Assembly (NCBI GenBank): GCA_035295845.1
Contig: DATGIF010000019.1
Span: forward strand, 372,001-436,000
DNA from: Palsa-892 sp035295845
GTDB lineage: Bacteria; Pseudomonadota; Alphaproteobacteria; Rhizobiales; Xanthobacteraceae
Reading direction: 5' to 3'
Length of the DNA: 64,000 bases
A model generated the notes under the pieces. It saw nothing but the letters and a program-made list of their open reading frames with translations. It was not told the DNA's origin and made no database searches. The position numbers and the translations under genes are program-made. Positions within the stretch are counted from its first letter, which is position 1; each line of letters opens with the position of its first letter. Positions 17,068 through 25,020 of the stretch are shown here, piece after piece.

Positions 17068-17120
17068 TGGATGAGAATCCGCAGCGCCAAAGCCGAGGTT
17101 TTACAACCTGCTAGTGCGCT

Positions 17121-18092
17121 CTAATCGAGCTTTACGCCCGCCTTCTTCACGATCGGCCCCCATTTCTCGAGGTCGCTCTTGGTCAGCGCCGCAAGCGCGT
17201 CGGGGCCTTGCGCGATGAGGTCGACCCCGAGGCCCGCAAGCCGTTCGCGAATCGCGGGCATGGCGAGCACGGCGAGGATTTCCGTATTCAGCTTGGCGAC
17301 GATTTCGGGCTTGGTGCCGGCGGGCGCGTAGACCGCGAACCAGGTGGAAGCCTCGAAATTCGGCACGCCCGATTCCGCCACGGTCGGCACGTCCGGCAAC
17401 ACCGGCGAACGATGCAAGCCGGTGACGGCCAGCGCCCTCACCTTGCCCTCGCGGATATGCGGCAGGCCCGTGAGCACGAAATCGAAAAACACCGGCACGC
17501 GGCCGGCGATCACGTCGACGATCGCAAGCGGATTGCCGCGATAGGGAATGTGCAGCATGTCGGTGCCGGTCATGCTCTTGAAGAGCTCCACCGCGAGGTG
17601 GTTGGTCGAGCCGTTGCCGGCGGAGGCGTACGTGATCTCGCCGGGCTTGGCCTTGGCGAGCGCGATCAGCTCCTGAATGGTCTTCGCCGGAAAATCCGGA
17701 TTCACCACGACGACCATCGGGATCGAGCCGATCAGCGTCACCGGCACGAAATCCTTGATCGGATCGAAGGGAAGCTTGGCGTAGAGGCTCGGCGCGATCG
17801 CAATCGAACTCGGCGTCAGGAGCAGCGTGTAGCCGTCGGAGTTGGCCTTGGCGACGAAGTCGGTGCCGAGATTGCCGCCGGCGCCCGGCTTGTTCTCGAC
17901 CACGAAGCTCTGGCCGAGGCGCTCGGTAAGGTATTGGCCGATCAAGCGCGCGAGCGTGTCGGCGGAGCCGCCGGCGGGGAACGGAATGATGACGGTGACC
18001 GAGCGCGCGGGATAGGTTTGCGCGCGCGCCGGCGCCGTGGCCGCCAGCAAGGCGATGACCGCGAATAACGCGGCGAAGCGGCGCACGAACAT
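17121..18092 (-). CDS. Bug-family (TctC-like) periplasmic solute-binding protein
   Basis: A 323-residue tripartite tricarboxylate transporter receptor. It has a signal peptide (FAALFAVIALLAATAPARAQ) and the family pattern YPARSVTVIIPFPAGGSADT, VVENKPGAGGNLGTDFVAKA and LLLTPSSIAIAPSLY. Bug proteins bind carboxylates and pass them to TctAB-type membrane subunits. No tctA or tctB gene is adjacent, which is common for orphan Bug genes. GGAAGGAAC precedes the ATG. The ligand cannot be told from sequence alone. Confidence 0.9.
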   Translation of the reverse strand: MFVRRFAALFAVIALLAATAPARAQTYPARSVTVIIPFPAGGSADTLARLIGQYLTERLGQSFVVENKPGAGGNLGTDFVAKANSDGYTLLLTPSSIAIAPSLYAKLPFDPIKDFVPVTLIGSIPMVVVVNPDFPAKTIQELIALAKAKPGEITYASAGNGSTNHLAVELFKSMTGTDMLHIPYRGNPLAIVDVIAGRVPVFFDFVLTGLPHIREGKVRALAVTGLHRSPVLPDVPTVAESGVPNFEASTWFAVYAPAGTKPEIVAKLNTEILAVLAMPAIRERLAGLGVDLIAQGPDALAALTKSDLEKWGPIVKKAGVKLD

Positions 18093-18222
18093 GAGCGTTC
18101 CTTCCGGCTGCCTTATTGTTGGTGCTGACGATAGTCGAAGGGCACACGCGCCTCAATCAAGCGTGGGCCGGGTGGCGGTAATGGTGTAGAACGCCGCCGC
18201 AATCCGGATATTCCGCACCGAG

Positions 18223-18286
18223 CTCGGGTTTACTCGAGATCGGTAACTGGATGTCTCGGGTTTACCCGAGATCGGCGATTAGATGC
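18223..18286. repeat. Two direct copies of a 32-bp hairpin repeat before rimO
   Basis: Two head-to-tail copies, at 18223-18254 and 18255-18286, share about 80 percent of bases. Each carries a 16-base hairpin: CTCGGGTTTACCCGAG in the second copy (perfect 6-bp stem, TTTA loop) and CTCGGGTTTACTCGAG in the first, with one G-T pair. The array ends five bases before the rimO start, so it lies in its leader and may hide the ribosome-binding site. A related core occurs at 48015-48072. Confidence 0.7.
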
Positions 18287-18290
18287 AGCT

Positions 18291-19616
18291 ATGAACGACA
18301 CGCGCGCTCCCAAGGTCGGTTTTGTCTCGCTCGGCTGCCCGAAAGCGCTTGTCGATTCCGAGCGCATCGTGACCCGGCTCCGCGCCGAGGGTTATGAGCT
18401 TGCGCGCGAACACGCGGGCGCCGACGTCGTCGTGGTCAACACCTGCGGATTCCTCGACAGCGCCAAGGCCGAGAGCCTCGCTGCGATCGGGGCGGCGCTC
18501 ACCGAGAACGGCCGCGTGATCGTGACCGGCTGCATGGGCGCCGAGCCGGAGGAAATCCGCGCCGTGCATCCGAATGTCCTGGCGATCACCGGCCCGCAGC
18601 AATATGAGGCGGTGGTGGCGGCCGTGCACGAGGCCGCGCCGCCGAAGCATGATCCGTTCCTCGATCTCGTGCCCGAGCAAGGCATCAAGCTCACGCCGCG
18701 GCACTACGCGTATCTGAAGATTTCCGAGGGCTGCAACAACCGCTGCTCGTTCTGCATCATTCCGAGGCTGCGCGGCGATCTCGTCTCGCGCCCTCTTGCC
18801 GACGTGATGCGTGAAGCCGAACGCCTGGTGAAGGCGGGCGTAAAGGAACTCCTGGTGATTTCGCAGGACACCTCCGCTTACGGCGTCGACATCAAATACG
18901 CGCCGAGCGAATGGCGCGGCCGCGAGATTCCCGCGCGCTTCACGGATCTATCGGCGGCGCTGGTGGAATTGGGCGTGTGGGTGCGGCTGCATTACGTCTA
19001 TCCCTACCCGCACGTCGATGCGGTGATCCCGCTGATGGCCGAGGGAAAACTCCTTCCCTATCTCGACATTCCCTTTCAGCACGGCAGCCCCGCGGTGTTG
19101 AAGCGCATGAAACGGCCGGCGGCGCAAGAAAAGACGCTCGCCCGCATCGCGCATTGGCGCGAGATTTGTCCGGAGCTCACATTGCGCTCGACCTTCATCG
19201 TCGGCTTTCCCGGCGAAAGCGAGGATGAATTTTCCGAGCTTCTCGCCTTCCTCGAGGAAGCGAAGCTCGACCGCGTCGGCTGCTTCCAATACGAGCCGGT
19301 GCGCGGGGCGGCGGCGAACGACATTGCGCTGCCCGTGCCTGACGAAGTGAAGGCCGAGCGCTACCGCCGTTTCATGCAGACGCAACAGGCAATCAGCGCG
19401 AAGAAGCTCAAGCGGAAAGTCGGCAATCGCGAGCCCGTGATCATCGACAAGATCGAGAACGGCTCGGCGACCGGGCGGTCGCGCGGCGACGCGCCGGAAA
19501 TCGACGGCGTCGTGCACGTGCGCGCCCACCGGCCGCTCAAGGTCGGCGAAATCGCGACGGTGAAGGTCGAGCGCGCCGACGCTTATGATCTATACGGCAC
19601 GGTCGTCGGTTTCTGA
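18291..19616 (+). CDS. rimO: Ribosomal protein uS12 methylthiotransferase RimO
   Basis: RimO is a radical-SAM enzyme that adds a methylthio group to the conserved Asp of ribosomal protein S12. The radical-SAM cluster is held by C148, C152 and C155 (CNNRCSFC). The second cluster, in the N-terminal UPF0004 domain, is held by C16, C52 and C81. A C-terminal TRAM domain (GVVHVRAHRPLKVGEIATVK) ends the 441-residue protein. No clear Shine-Dalgarno is seen before the ATG because the hairpin repeat ends there. Convergent with msrA; the two stop codons are adjacent. Confidence 0.97.
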   Translation: MNDTRAPKVGFVSLGCPKALVDSERIVTRLRAEGYELAREHAGADVVVVNTCGFLDSAKAESLAAIGAALTENGRVIVTGCMGAEPEEIRAVHPNVLAITGPQQYEAVVAAVHEAAPPKHDPFLDLVPEQGIKLTPRHYAYLKISEGCNNRCSFCIIPRLRGDLVSRPLADVMREAERLVKAGVKELLVISQDTSAYGVDIKYAPSEWRGREIPARFTDLSAALVELGVWVRLHYVYPYPHVDAVIPLMAEGKLLPYLDIPFQHGSPAVLKRMKRPAAQEKTLARIAHWREICPELTLRSTFIVGFPGESEDEFSELLAFLEEAKLDRVGCFQYEPVRGAAANDIALPVPDEVKAERYRRFMQTQQAISAKKLKRKVGNREPVIIDKIENGSATGRSRGDAPEIDGVVHVRAHRPLKVGEIATVKVERADAYDLYGTVVGF

Positions 19617-20357
19617 TCAGCTTTTGGAATTTCCGCCCGCTACCAGTACCGGCTCCGCCCGGTAGTAATCGGGAAACTGGCGCTTCAGCTCCTCGACCTT
19701 CGGCAGATCGTTGCGAACGATGTAAGGCTGGCTCGGGTGCAGCGTCAGGTAATCCTGATGGTAGTCCTCGGCCGGAAAGAAGGATTTATCCGGCTCGATG
19801 GTGGTGACGACCGCCGCATGGAAGACGTGCGCCTGGTTGAGCTGATCGATATAGGCTTTCGCCACCCTCGCCTGCTCGCCATTCACGGGGAAGATCGCCG
19901 AGCGATATTGCGGGCCGTAGTCGGGTCCCTGGCGGTTCAACTCGGTGGGGTCGTGGGCGACCGAGAAATAAATCTGCAGGATTTTTCCGTAGCTGATGCG
20001 CTTGGGATCGTAGGTCACACGGACGGATTCGGCGTGGCCGGTCATGCCGCTGCCGACGATCTGGTAGCGGGCGGTGCTCTCGCCGCCGCCGGCATAGCCG
20101 GAGACGGCGCTCACGACGCCGTCGACATGCTGAAAGACGCCCTGCACGCCCCAGAAGCATCCGCCGGCGAGCACCGCGACTTCGGTGCCGGTATTGGCGG
20201 GCGTTGGTTCGGCAAGCGCCAAAGGCGGAACACGGCGCGTCTCTTCGGCGACGGATTTGGACGGGGCGCCGAGCGCGCTCGCCAGGATGCAACTCGCGAG
20301 CACAAGCAAAAGCGCGCCTTTGGCAAGGCATTCCTGAGGAGTTTGTTCTGCGGCCAT
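19617..20357 (-). CDS. msrA: Exported peptide-methionine (S)-S-oxide reductase MsrA
   Basis: MsrA reduces methionine-S-sulfoxide in proteins. The catalytic Cys is C67 in GGCFWG, and the family blocks SGYAGGG, GHAESVRVTYDP and FFPAEDYHQDY are intact. The first 32 residues form an export signal (GALLLVLASCILASALG). The LASC at 20-23 resembles a lipobox, so it may be a lipoprotein or be cleaved later. This suggests repair of cell-envelope proteins. The ATG at 20357 follows GGGAG; the open frame upstream is probably not coding. The 246-residue length fits MsrA plus signal. Confidence 0.93.
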   Translation of the reverse strand: MAAEQTPQECLAKGALLLVLASCILASALGAPSKSVAEETRRVPPLALAEPTPANTGTEVAVLAGGCFWGVQGVFQHVDGVVSAVSGYAGGGESTARYQIVGSGMTGHAESVRVTYDPKRISYGKILQIYFSVAHDPTELNRQGPDYGPQYRSAIFPVNGEQARVAKAYIDQLNQAHVFHAAVVTTIEPDKSFFPAEDYHQDYLTLHPSQPYIVRNDLPKVEELKRQFPDYYRAEPVLVAGGNSKS

Positions 20358-20482
20358 GGATCGCTCCCGATTCTCGGCTTCAACCTGCCGGTAGATAGGC
20401 AGCGCTTTTGTGGCGCGCGAAGCAAGATCGCGTGAGCGCCGGCGCGCGCGAAAATCACGCGCGTGTGATCGCGGCGCTGCCC

Positions 20483-20893
20483 TTACGCGGCGGACGGCGG
20501 CGCCAGCGCTTCGGCGACAAGCGCGGTATCGAGATATTCGGTGAGCTCGCGGAGCTTGCCGTCCTGGAGACGGCACACATAACAATAGCTGTTGTTGTAG
20601 GGCTTGCCCGTTTTCGTCATCACATCGCCGCGGCATTCGACGACGACGAAATCGTCCTCGGCGATGAAGCGCTCGGCGTGGTTCGTGTATTTGCCCGCGA
20701 ATTGCGAAAAGAGCGGCTTCATCAGCTCGTTGAGAACGGCTTGTTTTCCCGCATACTTTTTCGACCAGGCGCCGTTGCCGGTGATCGTCCAGCTGAAATC
20801 GTCGGCCATGGCCTCGACGAACGGTTTGCCATTCCCCTTTTCCAGCTCGGCGAAAATCTGCCGCATCAGTTTCTTGTTCTCGGCTGCGCTCAT
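20483..20893 (-). CDS. SnoaL/NTF2-like protein
   Basis: A 136-residue protein of the ketosteroid-isomerase/SnoaL superfamily. It has the N-terminal helix ENKKLMRQIFAELEKGN, then FVEAMADDFSWTITG, then strands FVVVECRGDVMTKTGKPYNN and the closing YVCRLQDGKLRELTEYLDT. Such cone-shaped folds bind small hydrophobic molecules or act as isomerases or hydrolases. It starts ten bases after the broken epoxide-hydrolase gene and is likely in the same operon. No catalytic residues can be assigned with confidence. Confidence 0.82.
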   Translation of the reverse strand: MSAAENKKLMRQIFAELEKGNGKPFVEAMADDFSWTITGNGAWSKKYAGKQAVLNELMKPLFSQFAGKYTNHAERFIAEDDFVVVECRGDVMTKTGKPYNNSYCYVCRLQDGKLRELTEYLDTALVAEALAPPSAA

Positions 20894-20903
20894 GACTGCT
20901 CTC

Positions 20904-22082
20904 TCAGGGTTGGTTCCGCAAAAACTCGATCAGCAGACGGCAGACTTCCTCCGGCTGCTCCTGCTGCACCCAGTGGCCGGCGCCTTCCACCAGATGAAAG
21001 CCGGTCATTTTGGTGCAGGCCTTGGTCTGCATCTTTTCCGCCGCTCCCGGAAACTGCCAGGTGCCCCAATCGGCCTTGCCGGCGATGTAGCATGACGGCA
21101 CGTCGATGGTGCGGCCGGAGAAGGTCTGCATTTCGGCAAGGCTCTTCGGATCAGTGCCGCGCCGTACGCGATAGCCTTGCAGCGCGCCGGTGAACTCCGT
21201 GCGCGAATATTCGGTGACTTAAACATCGACTTCGGCGTCGGTGAGCCATTTACACGCGGCGATCTCCTCCGCCGACGGCATCCCTTGCGCCGCCGTTTCG
21301 GCCATGCCCTTGTCCTTGTCCATCACGTAGTAGGTCGGCATTTGCGCGAGCTCCTCGGCGGTGCGCGCCTTCAGCGGATGCGGCTTGTTCTCTTTCCAAT
21401 CGGCGCTCTTGTAGTGATAATAGCCGCGGAAGAAATCGTGCAGGCCCTGCGGCGCGTGCAGCATGTTGCCGTTGGCTTCGCGCGTGCGCTGGTAATTCAT
21501 GTAGTATTTTCGCGGCCGCGGAAGTGCGGCGAGCTCGGCATCGAATTCATCGTCGGTCATGGGCCGGCGCGGCAACGGCGCGCCGTTCGCGGTATTGAAC
21601 GGCAGGCCGGGCACGCCGTCGAACGGCGCGCTCATCATCACCACCGAGCGAAACATGTCGGGCCGCACGAGCGCGCACCACGCCGCGACCGGCGCGCCGG
21701 CATCGTGCCCGATGACGGAGGCGACCTCGCGATGGCCGAGCGCGAGCGTCAGCGCGATCGCGTCGCGGACCATGTTGAGCATGCGGAATGGATCGGGATC
21801 GGCGTCATAGGCGCCGTCCCAGCCAGTGGTCCGCCCGTAGCCGCGCATGTCGGGCGCGATCACGTGATAGCCGGCGGCGGCGAGCGGCAGCATGACTTTC
21901 CGCCAGCTGTAGGCGAGCTCCGGAAATCCGTGCATGAGAATAAGGACCGGCCGCCTCGCGCCCTCGAAGCCGGCTTCGAGCATATGCACGGCAAGGCCGT
22001 TGACGTTTTCGATCACGCGCGAGCGAATGCCCGGCGGCAGCGTGCCATTGCCGTAAGGAGGCAGGTCCGGTTTCATCGCCAT
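20904..22082 (-). pseudogene. Epoxide-hydrolase-like alpha/beta hydrolase with an in-frame stop
   Basis: One reading frame of 393 codons holds a whole alpha/beta hydrolase, interrupted by a single TAA at 21219-21221 (codon 288). Before it stand the oxyanion motif HGFP (51-54) and the nucleophile elbow GHDAGA (Asp127). After it, in the same frame, come VTEYSRTEFTGALQGYRV and the catalytic-His segment GAGHWVQQEQPEEV. Family members read roughly DVY-V-EYSRTGF here, so the TAA probably replaced a Tyr codon by one base change. The product made would lack the catalytic His. A start further in (ATG 21131) could make only a short fragment. A sequencing error is the other explanation. Confidence 0.85.
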
Positions 22083-22133
22083 ACGTTTGGCGGCGCTTCG
22101 CAGGTATTTCCGTAAAGCGGAATCGGCGGATAA

Positions 22134-22814
22134 TTACGCCGGCGCAGCGCTCTTCCTCGCCCGCCAATAGGCGACGAAGCCCATGCCGGCGAAACCGATC
22201 AGCATCATCGCCCAAGTCGAAAGTTCGGGCACGGCCGAGACGGACACGGCATCGAGCAGCACGCCGCCGCTGCCGCCGCCGATGGTGTTGTCAAAGCGAA
22301 GCGTCGTGCTGCTGGAATCCGCGACGAAGGTGCCGGTGTAAACCACCCAGTTGATGTTGCCGGTGGTCGAGCCGGAATGGGTGATGGTTCCGGCCAGCAA
22401 GCCGGAATTGCCGAGAACATCGAACGCGGCAGCGGCCGTCGACGTGCTCCACGGATTGTTGCCGTAAGCAAAGCTCAGCGCATAGGTCTTGCCGGCCTGC
22501 GTGTTGAAGGTCTGCAGGATGTCGCCGGTGCTGCCATAGCCCACAAGATCAAGAAACTGCGTGCCCTGATAGGCCGGCGCGCCGCCGGGGCTAAACGAGG
22601 CGCTTACGATGTCGACGTTGTTGCCGACAACCGACCAGCCGGGAAAGGAGGGGCCCGACCATGGATCGTTCGTGTGCGCGCCGTAGTTCTGGTACCAGGT
22701 CGCGATCGCCGGATCTTCGAACCCGCCGTTCTGAAGCAAATTCACGCCCGCCTGCGCGCCCGCCGAACCCAGCAGGAGCGAAAACGCCGCGGCCGCAATC
22801 AGTCGCTTCTTCAT
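22134..22814 (-). CDS. PEP-CTERM sorting-domain protein, DUF642-like
   Basis: This 226-residue exported protein has a signal peptide (KKRLIAAAAFSLLLGSAGAQA) and an N-terminal NLLQNGGFEDP region typical of DUF642/galactose-binding-like domains. It closes with a C-terminal sorting signal: PELSTWAMMLIGFAGMGF, then a transmembrane helix and a basic tail (YWRARKS). The signal is processed by exosortase in species making extracellular polysaccharide; no exosortase gene lies in this window. The ATG at 22814 is preferred over an upstream in-frame ATG. The single residue change PEL for PEP is seen in other alphaproteobacterial versions. Confidence 0.85.
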   Translation of the reverse strand: MKKRLIAAAAFSLLLGSAGAQAGVNLLQNGGFEDPAIATWYQNYGAHTNDPWSGPSFPGWSVVGNNVDIVSASFSPGGAPAYQGTQFLDLVGYGSTGDILQTFNTQAGKTYALSFAYGNNPWSTSTAAAAFDVLGNSGLLAGTITHSGSTTGNINWVVYTGTFVADSSSTTLRFDNTIGGGSGGVLLDAVSVSAVPELSTWAMMLIGFAGMGFVAYWRARKSAAPA

Positions 22815-22953
22815 CGGCAACCCATCCAGAATTGCAGGAACTCCCCATACTACCCGGCGGACGGCCGGCATGCAAAGTCAAATGTGGACGGCGTGAAACA
22901 GCCCGCCCGGCATTCGTTCCGTCTCGATCCTCTGATTGTCGCTTGACTGATAC

Positions 22954-22978
22954 ATAACCGGCAGGTTATTGATATAAT
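22954..22978 (+). promoter_or_regulatory. Candidate promoter and ArsR operator
   Basis: A consensus -10 box TATAAT (22973-22978) lies 26 bases before the arsR start. Directly upstream, where the spacer and -35 should be, is the perfect inverted repeat ATAACC-GGCA-GGTTAT (22954-22969). A further CATAACC half-site follows at about 22981. A repressor bound here would block RNA polymerase. Autoregulation by the ArsR protein encoded next is the natural reading. Confidence 0.6.
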
Positions 22979-23003
22979 TCATAACCACGGAGCTATAGGT
23001 TCC

Positions 23004-23327
23004 ATGCGCGCCGCTCCCGATGCCCTGTTCAAGACCCTCGCCGACCCCACGCGCCGCGCCATTTTCGAGCGGCTTTGCCGCGGCGGCGAGCAGACCGTGC
23101 GCATGCTGACCGACCGCTCCGGCGTGTCACAGCCGGCGGTATCGAAGCATCTCGGCGTCCTCAAGCTCGCGGGCCTCGTGCGCGACCGGCGCGCGGGCCG
23201 CGAGACCCATTACCGCGCGCGGCCGCGAGGCCTCGTGCCGCTCATCAACTGGATGAGTTTCTACGGCGCGTTCTGGCAAAGCCGATTCGACCATCTCGAA
23301 GACCTGCTCAAAAGGATGGATCAATGA
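23004..23327 (+). CDS. ArsR-family transcriptional regulator
   Basis: A 107-residue winged-helix repressor. The recognition helix is in SGVSQPAVSKHLGVLKLAGL, and the family N-terminus DALFKTLADPTRRAIFERL is complete. The metal-binding ELCVCDL motif of true arsenic sensors is absent. It therefore belongs to the ArsR group that is paired with SRPBCC (AHSA1) proteins and probably does not sense metal. Its stop overlaps the SRPBCC start (ATGA). A palindrome in the promoter spacer suggests autoregulation. Confidence 0.92.
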   Translation: MRAAPDALFKTLADPTRRAIFERLCRGGEQTVRMLTDRSGVSQPAVSKHLGVLKLAGLVRDRRAGRETHYRARPRGLVPLINWMSFYGAFWQSRFDHLEDLLKRMDQ

Positions 23328-23734
23328 CCGATCCCGCGACCGAAACGCGCTCCGTCGTCGTCGAACGCGAGATACCTCATGCGCCGGAAAAAATCTGGCG
23401 CGCGCTCACCCAACCACACCTGATCGAGGAGTGGCTCATGAAGAACGACTTCAAGCCCGTCGTCGACCACCGTTTCAACCTGCGCGCGGACTGGGGCGCC
23501 GTCGACTGTCAGGTCCTGGCGGTCGAGCCGAACAAAACGCTGACTTACACGTGGGCGGCCTATGGTCTCGAAAGTGTCGTCACCTGGACCCTCACTCCTA
23601 CGCGCACGGGAACCCATTTGCGCATGGAGCAGTTGGGCTTTCGTCCGGATCAGCAGCAGGCCTACCAGGGCGCCAAGCATGGCTGGCAGCGGTTCATCGG
23701 CCAGCTGGAAAGCGTGGTGGCGGGGCTGAAGTGA
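23324..23734 (+). CDS. SRPBCC (AHSA1/START-like) domain protein
   Basis: A 136-residue protein with the AHSA1-type START fold: VEREIPHAPEKIWRALTQPH at the N-terminus, then VLAVEPNKTLTYTWA and a C-terminal helix GWQRFIGQLESVVAGL. Such proteins bind lipids or hydrophobic ligands and often sit behind an ArsR repressor, as here, with a four-base overlap. The open frame extends upstream of 23324 but overlaps arsR and is not coding. Confidence 0.9.
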   Translation: MTDPATETRSVVVEREIPHAPEKIWRALTQPHLIEEWLMKNDFKPVVDHRFNLRADWGAVDCQVLAVEPNKTLTYTWAAYGLESVVTWTLTPTRTGTHLRMEQLGFRPDQQQAYQGAKHGWQRFIGQLESVVAGLK

Positions 23735-23745
23735 GAGGTGCGAGC

Positions 23746-24348
23746 ATGAAATCTGCCCTTAAAACCGGCAACCTCGAATCCCCGGCGGATACTTTTCTTC
23801 CGCCGATCGAAAGACCTCGCGGCCTCGCCCTGAAGCTGATGTTCGCCATGATACAGCGGCAGTTCGGCAAGGTGTTCATGCCGCTGAAGGTTTTCTCCGC
23901 GCGGATGCCGCTCGCGTTCATGAGCTTCTACGGAAAAATCGCCCGGCTCGACAAGAAGCTCACGCTTCCCCGCGAAACCATCATGCTCATCCGCCAGCAA
24001 GTGGCGCGCATCAATGTTTGCGAGTTCTGCATCGATCTCCAGCGATGGGCCGCCATCAAAGAGTCGATGAACGAGGCCAAGTTCAACGCGCTCGATCAAT
24101 ACAAGACCAGCAGCCTGTTCACCGACGCCGAACGCGCGGCGCTCGACTATGCGACGAAGCTAACGAGGGAGAAGAAGATGGATGCGGATACGTTTGCCCG
24201 CTTGGCCCGCTTCTACTCCGAACGCGAAATCTGCGAGATCGTCTGGCTTGTCGCGAGCGAGCACCTCTACAATCTCACCAATATCGGCCTCAACATCCAT
24301 TCCGACATGCTCTGTCAACTGGACACGCAAAAACGGAAGGCGGCTTGA
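23746..24348 (+). CDS. Carboxymuconolactone decarboxylase/AhpD-like protein
   Basis: A 200-residue helical protein of the AhpD/CMD superfamily. The redox-type CEFC motif (in QQVARINVCEFCIDLQRWAA) matches the peroxidase-related CxxC of AhpD-like members, while the conserved His at +4 is replaced. The AERAALDYATKLTRE helix is typical. It is the third gene of the arsR operon, 11 bases after the SRPBCC gene, with a GAGGTG Shine-Dalgarno. A disulfide reductase or peroxidase-type role is more likely than a decarboxylase role. Confidence 0.85.
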   Translation: MKSALKTGNLESPADTFLPPIERPRGLALKLMFAMIQRQFGKVFMPLKVFSARMPLAFMSFYGKIARLDKKLTLPRETIMLIRQQVARINVCEFCIDLQRWAAIKESMNEAKFNALDQYKTSSLFTDAERAALDYATKLTREKKMDADTFARLARFYSEREICEIVWLVASEHLYNLTNIGLNIHSDMLCQLDTQKRKAA

Positions 24349-24361
24349 ACCGGCGTCGCGA

Positions 24362-25012
24362 TCAACGCAGTCCGAGCAAACTCTTCATCGTCGCGAGGAA
24401 GCCGTCCTCGCAAATCGACTTCGGCACAAACTGGCAAACCACTTCGTGCGAGCCGTTCCAGATCATCTCGATCGCGACTTGCAGGATCACCACGAGCCCG
24501 ATCCAGGCGATCCAGCCGTGACGGTCGAGGAGCCGCGCGATCCAGTTCGCCACCACGCCCATCAGGAGCACCGAAAGCGAAAGCCCGATCACCAGCACCG
24601 GGATATGCCCCTTCGCCGCGCCCGCGACCGCCAACACGTTGTCGAGGGACATCGACACGTCGGCGACGATGATCTGCGTGAGCGCGTTCCAGAAACCGGC
24701 CTTGGGCGGCTTCGCGCCGTGCGGCGCCTTCGGCCGCACGACCTCGCGGTACATTTTCCAGCACACCCACAAGAGCAAAATGCCGCCGGCGAGCGTGAGG
24801 CCGACGATCGCGAGCAATTCGGTCGCGATCACCGCGAAGGCAATGCGCAGCAGAACGGCGCCGACCACGCCCCAGAAAATCACCCGCTTGCGCTGCGCCA
24901 CGGACAATCGCGAAGCCGCCATGCCGACCACGACCGCGTTGTCGCCGGCGAGTACCACATCGATGATGACGATTTGCAGAAGCGCGATGAGCTGCGGATA
25001 CCAGGCGTCCAT
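24362..25012 (-). CDS. TerC/YjbE-family integral membrane protein
   Basis: A 216-residue protein with about seven membrane helices. The two paired acidic motifs of TerC proteins are present: IIDVVLAGDNAVVVGMAA in helix 1 and IIVADVSMSLDNVLAVAG in the second half. TerC/Alx/YkoY proteins export Mn(II) or are linked to tellurite resistance and metallation of exported enzymes. The family's yybP-ykoY riboswitch was looked for upstream but not seen, since the M20 gene ends eight bases before the ATG. Convergent to the AhpD-like gene. Confidence 0.9.
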   Translation of the reverse strand: MDAWYPQLIALLQIVIIDVVLAGDNAVVVGMAASRLSVAQRKRVIFWGVVGAVLLRIAFAVIATELLAIVGLTLAGGILLLWVCWKMYREVVRPKAPHGAKPPKAGFWNALTQIIVADVSMSLDNVLAVAGAAKGHIPVLVIGLSLSVLLMGVVANWIARLLDRHGWIAWIGLVVILQVAIEMIWNGSHEVVCQFVPKSICEDGFLATMKSLLGLR

Positions 25013-25020
25013 CTTCGCCC

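Noticed and set aside
20904..21131. Separate 75-residue gene after the hydrolase
   Set aside because: It is in the same frame as the upstream part and encodes its C-terminal end; better described as one gene with an in-frame stop.
22943..22978. TTGACT as the -35 partner of TATAAT before arsR
   Set aside because: The spacing is 24 bases, too long for a sigma70-type promoter; only the -10 and the palindrome are kept.
24300..25020. yybP-ykoY riboswitch upstream of the TerC gene
   Set aside because: The preceding gene ends eight bases before the TerC start, leaving no room for one.
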